A stretch of DNA of 64,000 nt from Rhodococcus globerulus NBRC 14531 (GTDB lineage: Bacteria > Actinomycetota > Actinomycetes > Mycobacteriales > Mycobacteriaceae), in contig NZ_BCWX01000008.1 in the NCBI RefSeq assembly GCF_001894805.1, forward strand, positions 80,246 to 144,245, in the 5' to 3' direction. Made by a program: the position numbers and the translations under genes. Positions 63,898 to 64,000 of this stretch are shown here, one piece after another (the stretch's first letter is position 1; each line of letters begins with the position of its first letter). A model generated the notes under the pieces. The model was given only the letters and a program-made list of their open reading frames with translations, searched no databases and had not been told where the DNA came from.

Positions 63898-64000
63898 TCA
63901 GGCGTGGTGGGTGAAACCCAACTGACCCGGCCGACGATTCGGCGCATAACCCAACTTCGCCAACGTCTCATCGGTATCGGCATACCTCTGACCGATCCGA
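63898..64000 (-). CDS. C-terminal end of an unidentified protein
   Basis: The last 33 codons of a minus-strand gene that continues beyond the window, ending ...RRPGQLGFTHHA before TGA at 63900-63898. The visible piece (ADTDETLAKLGYAPNRR) looks like a real coding tail by codon use, but is too short to name. It is upstream of the importer genes on the same strand, so it could belong to the same pathway. Confidence 0.5.
   Translation of the reverse strand, partial: RIGQRYADTDETLAKLGYAPNRRPGQLGFTHHA

Overview
The window reads as chromosomal DNA of a high-G+C actinomycete of the Rhodococcus type, most likely the R. erythropolis/R. qingshengii group. This rests on codon use, mycolic-acid-clade proteins (a DUF222/HNH protein, a fused P450-reductase of the P450RhF type, FadE/Ltp/ChsH enzymes) and gene order. 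The species is an inference. No tRNA, rRNA, CRISPR array, insertion sequence or phage gene was recognised.

Backbone. The order asd-ask-(two small genes)-leuA ... murT-gatD ... recR-ybaB-amidase ... SRPBCC-FAD oxidase-CFA-like methyltransferase ... dnaX follows the Mycobacterium tuberculosis order Rv3708c to Rv3721c. Rhodococcus-specific blocks interrupt it: a LysR/EamA exporter pair before murT, a catabolic block of about 26 kb between gatD and recR, an ESX-like/DUF1023 pair after the amidase, and fadA-fadB before dnaX.

Region by region. 0-5.6 kb: Tat-exported multicopper oxidase, DUF222/HNH protein, DUF2236 oxygenase-like protein divergent from a TetR regulator, orphan Imm51 protein. 5.6-11.9 kb: aspartate-family and leucine biosynthesis, with an internal aspartokinase start, a frameshifted membrane gene and a leucine leader/attenuator before leuA. 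11.9-15.9 kb: LysR/EamA pair, then the overlapping murT-gatD pair for lipid II amidation. 15.9-22 kb: IclR regulator, self-sufficient P450, MHS-type transporter, LtrA-like membrane protein. 22-40 kb: a beta-oxidation locus resembling steroid side-chain catabolism. A thirteen-gene minus-strand operon runs from 39.3 to 25.15 kb, divergent from a KstR2-like TetR gene, with a perfect operator between them that fits the KstR2 motif. It includes a sugar-dehydratase-like PLP-family enzyme with His at the usual Lys position. 40-44 kb: MFS exporter and TetR gene with a 41-bp palindrome, recR, ybaB, a Rv3717-like amidase and a cluster of DnaA-box-like repeats. 44-55 kb: ESX-like hydrolase pair, lipid-modifying genes, fadBA with a KstR-like box, dnaX. 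55-64 kb: amtB with Glu at the first twin-His position, two near-duplicate binding lipoproteins, an ABC importer, a nonsense-split SDR, an AraC regulator and a DUF1254/DUF1214 protein.

How it works together. The 22-40 kb genes make a plausible complete route: CoA activation (FadD17-like), dehydrogenation (four acyl-CoA dehydrogenase polypeptides, two of them double-length), hydration (MaoC pair), oxidation (SDRs) and thiolytic or aldol cleavage (thiolase, Ltp2/DUF35). They are probably induced when an acyl-CoA intermediate releases the TetR repressor. The substrate cannot be told from sequence.
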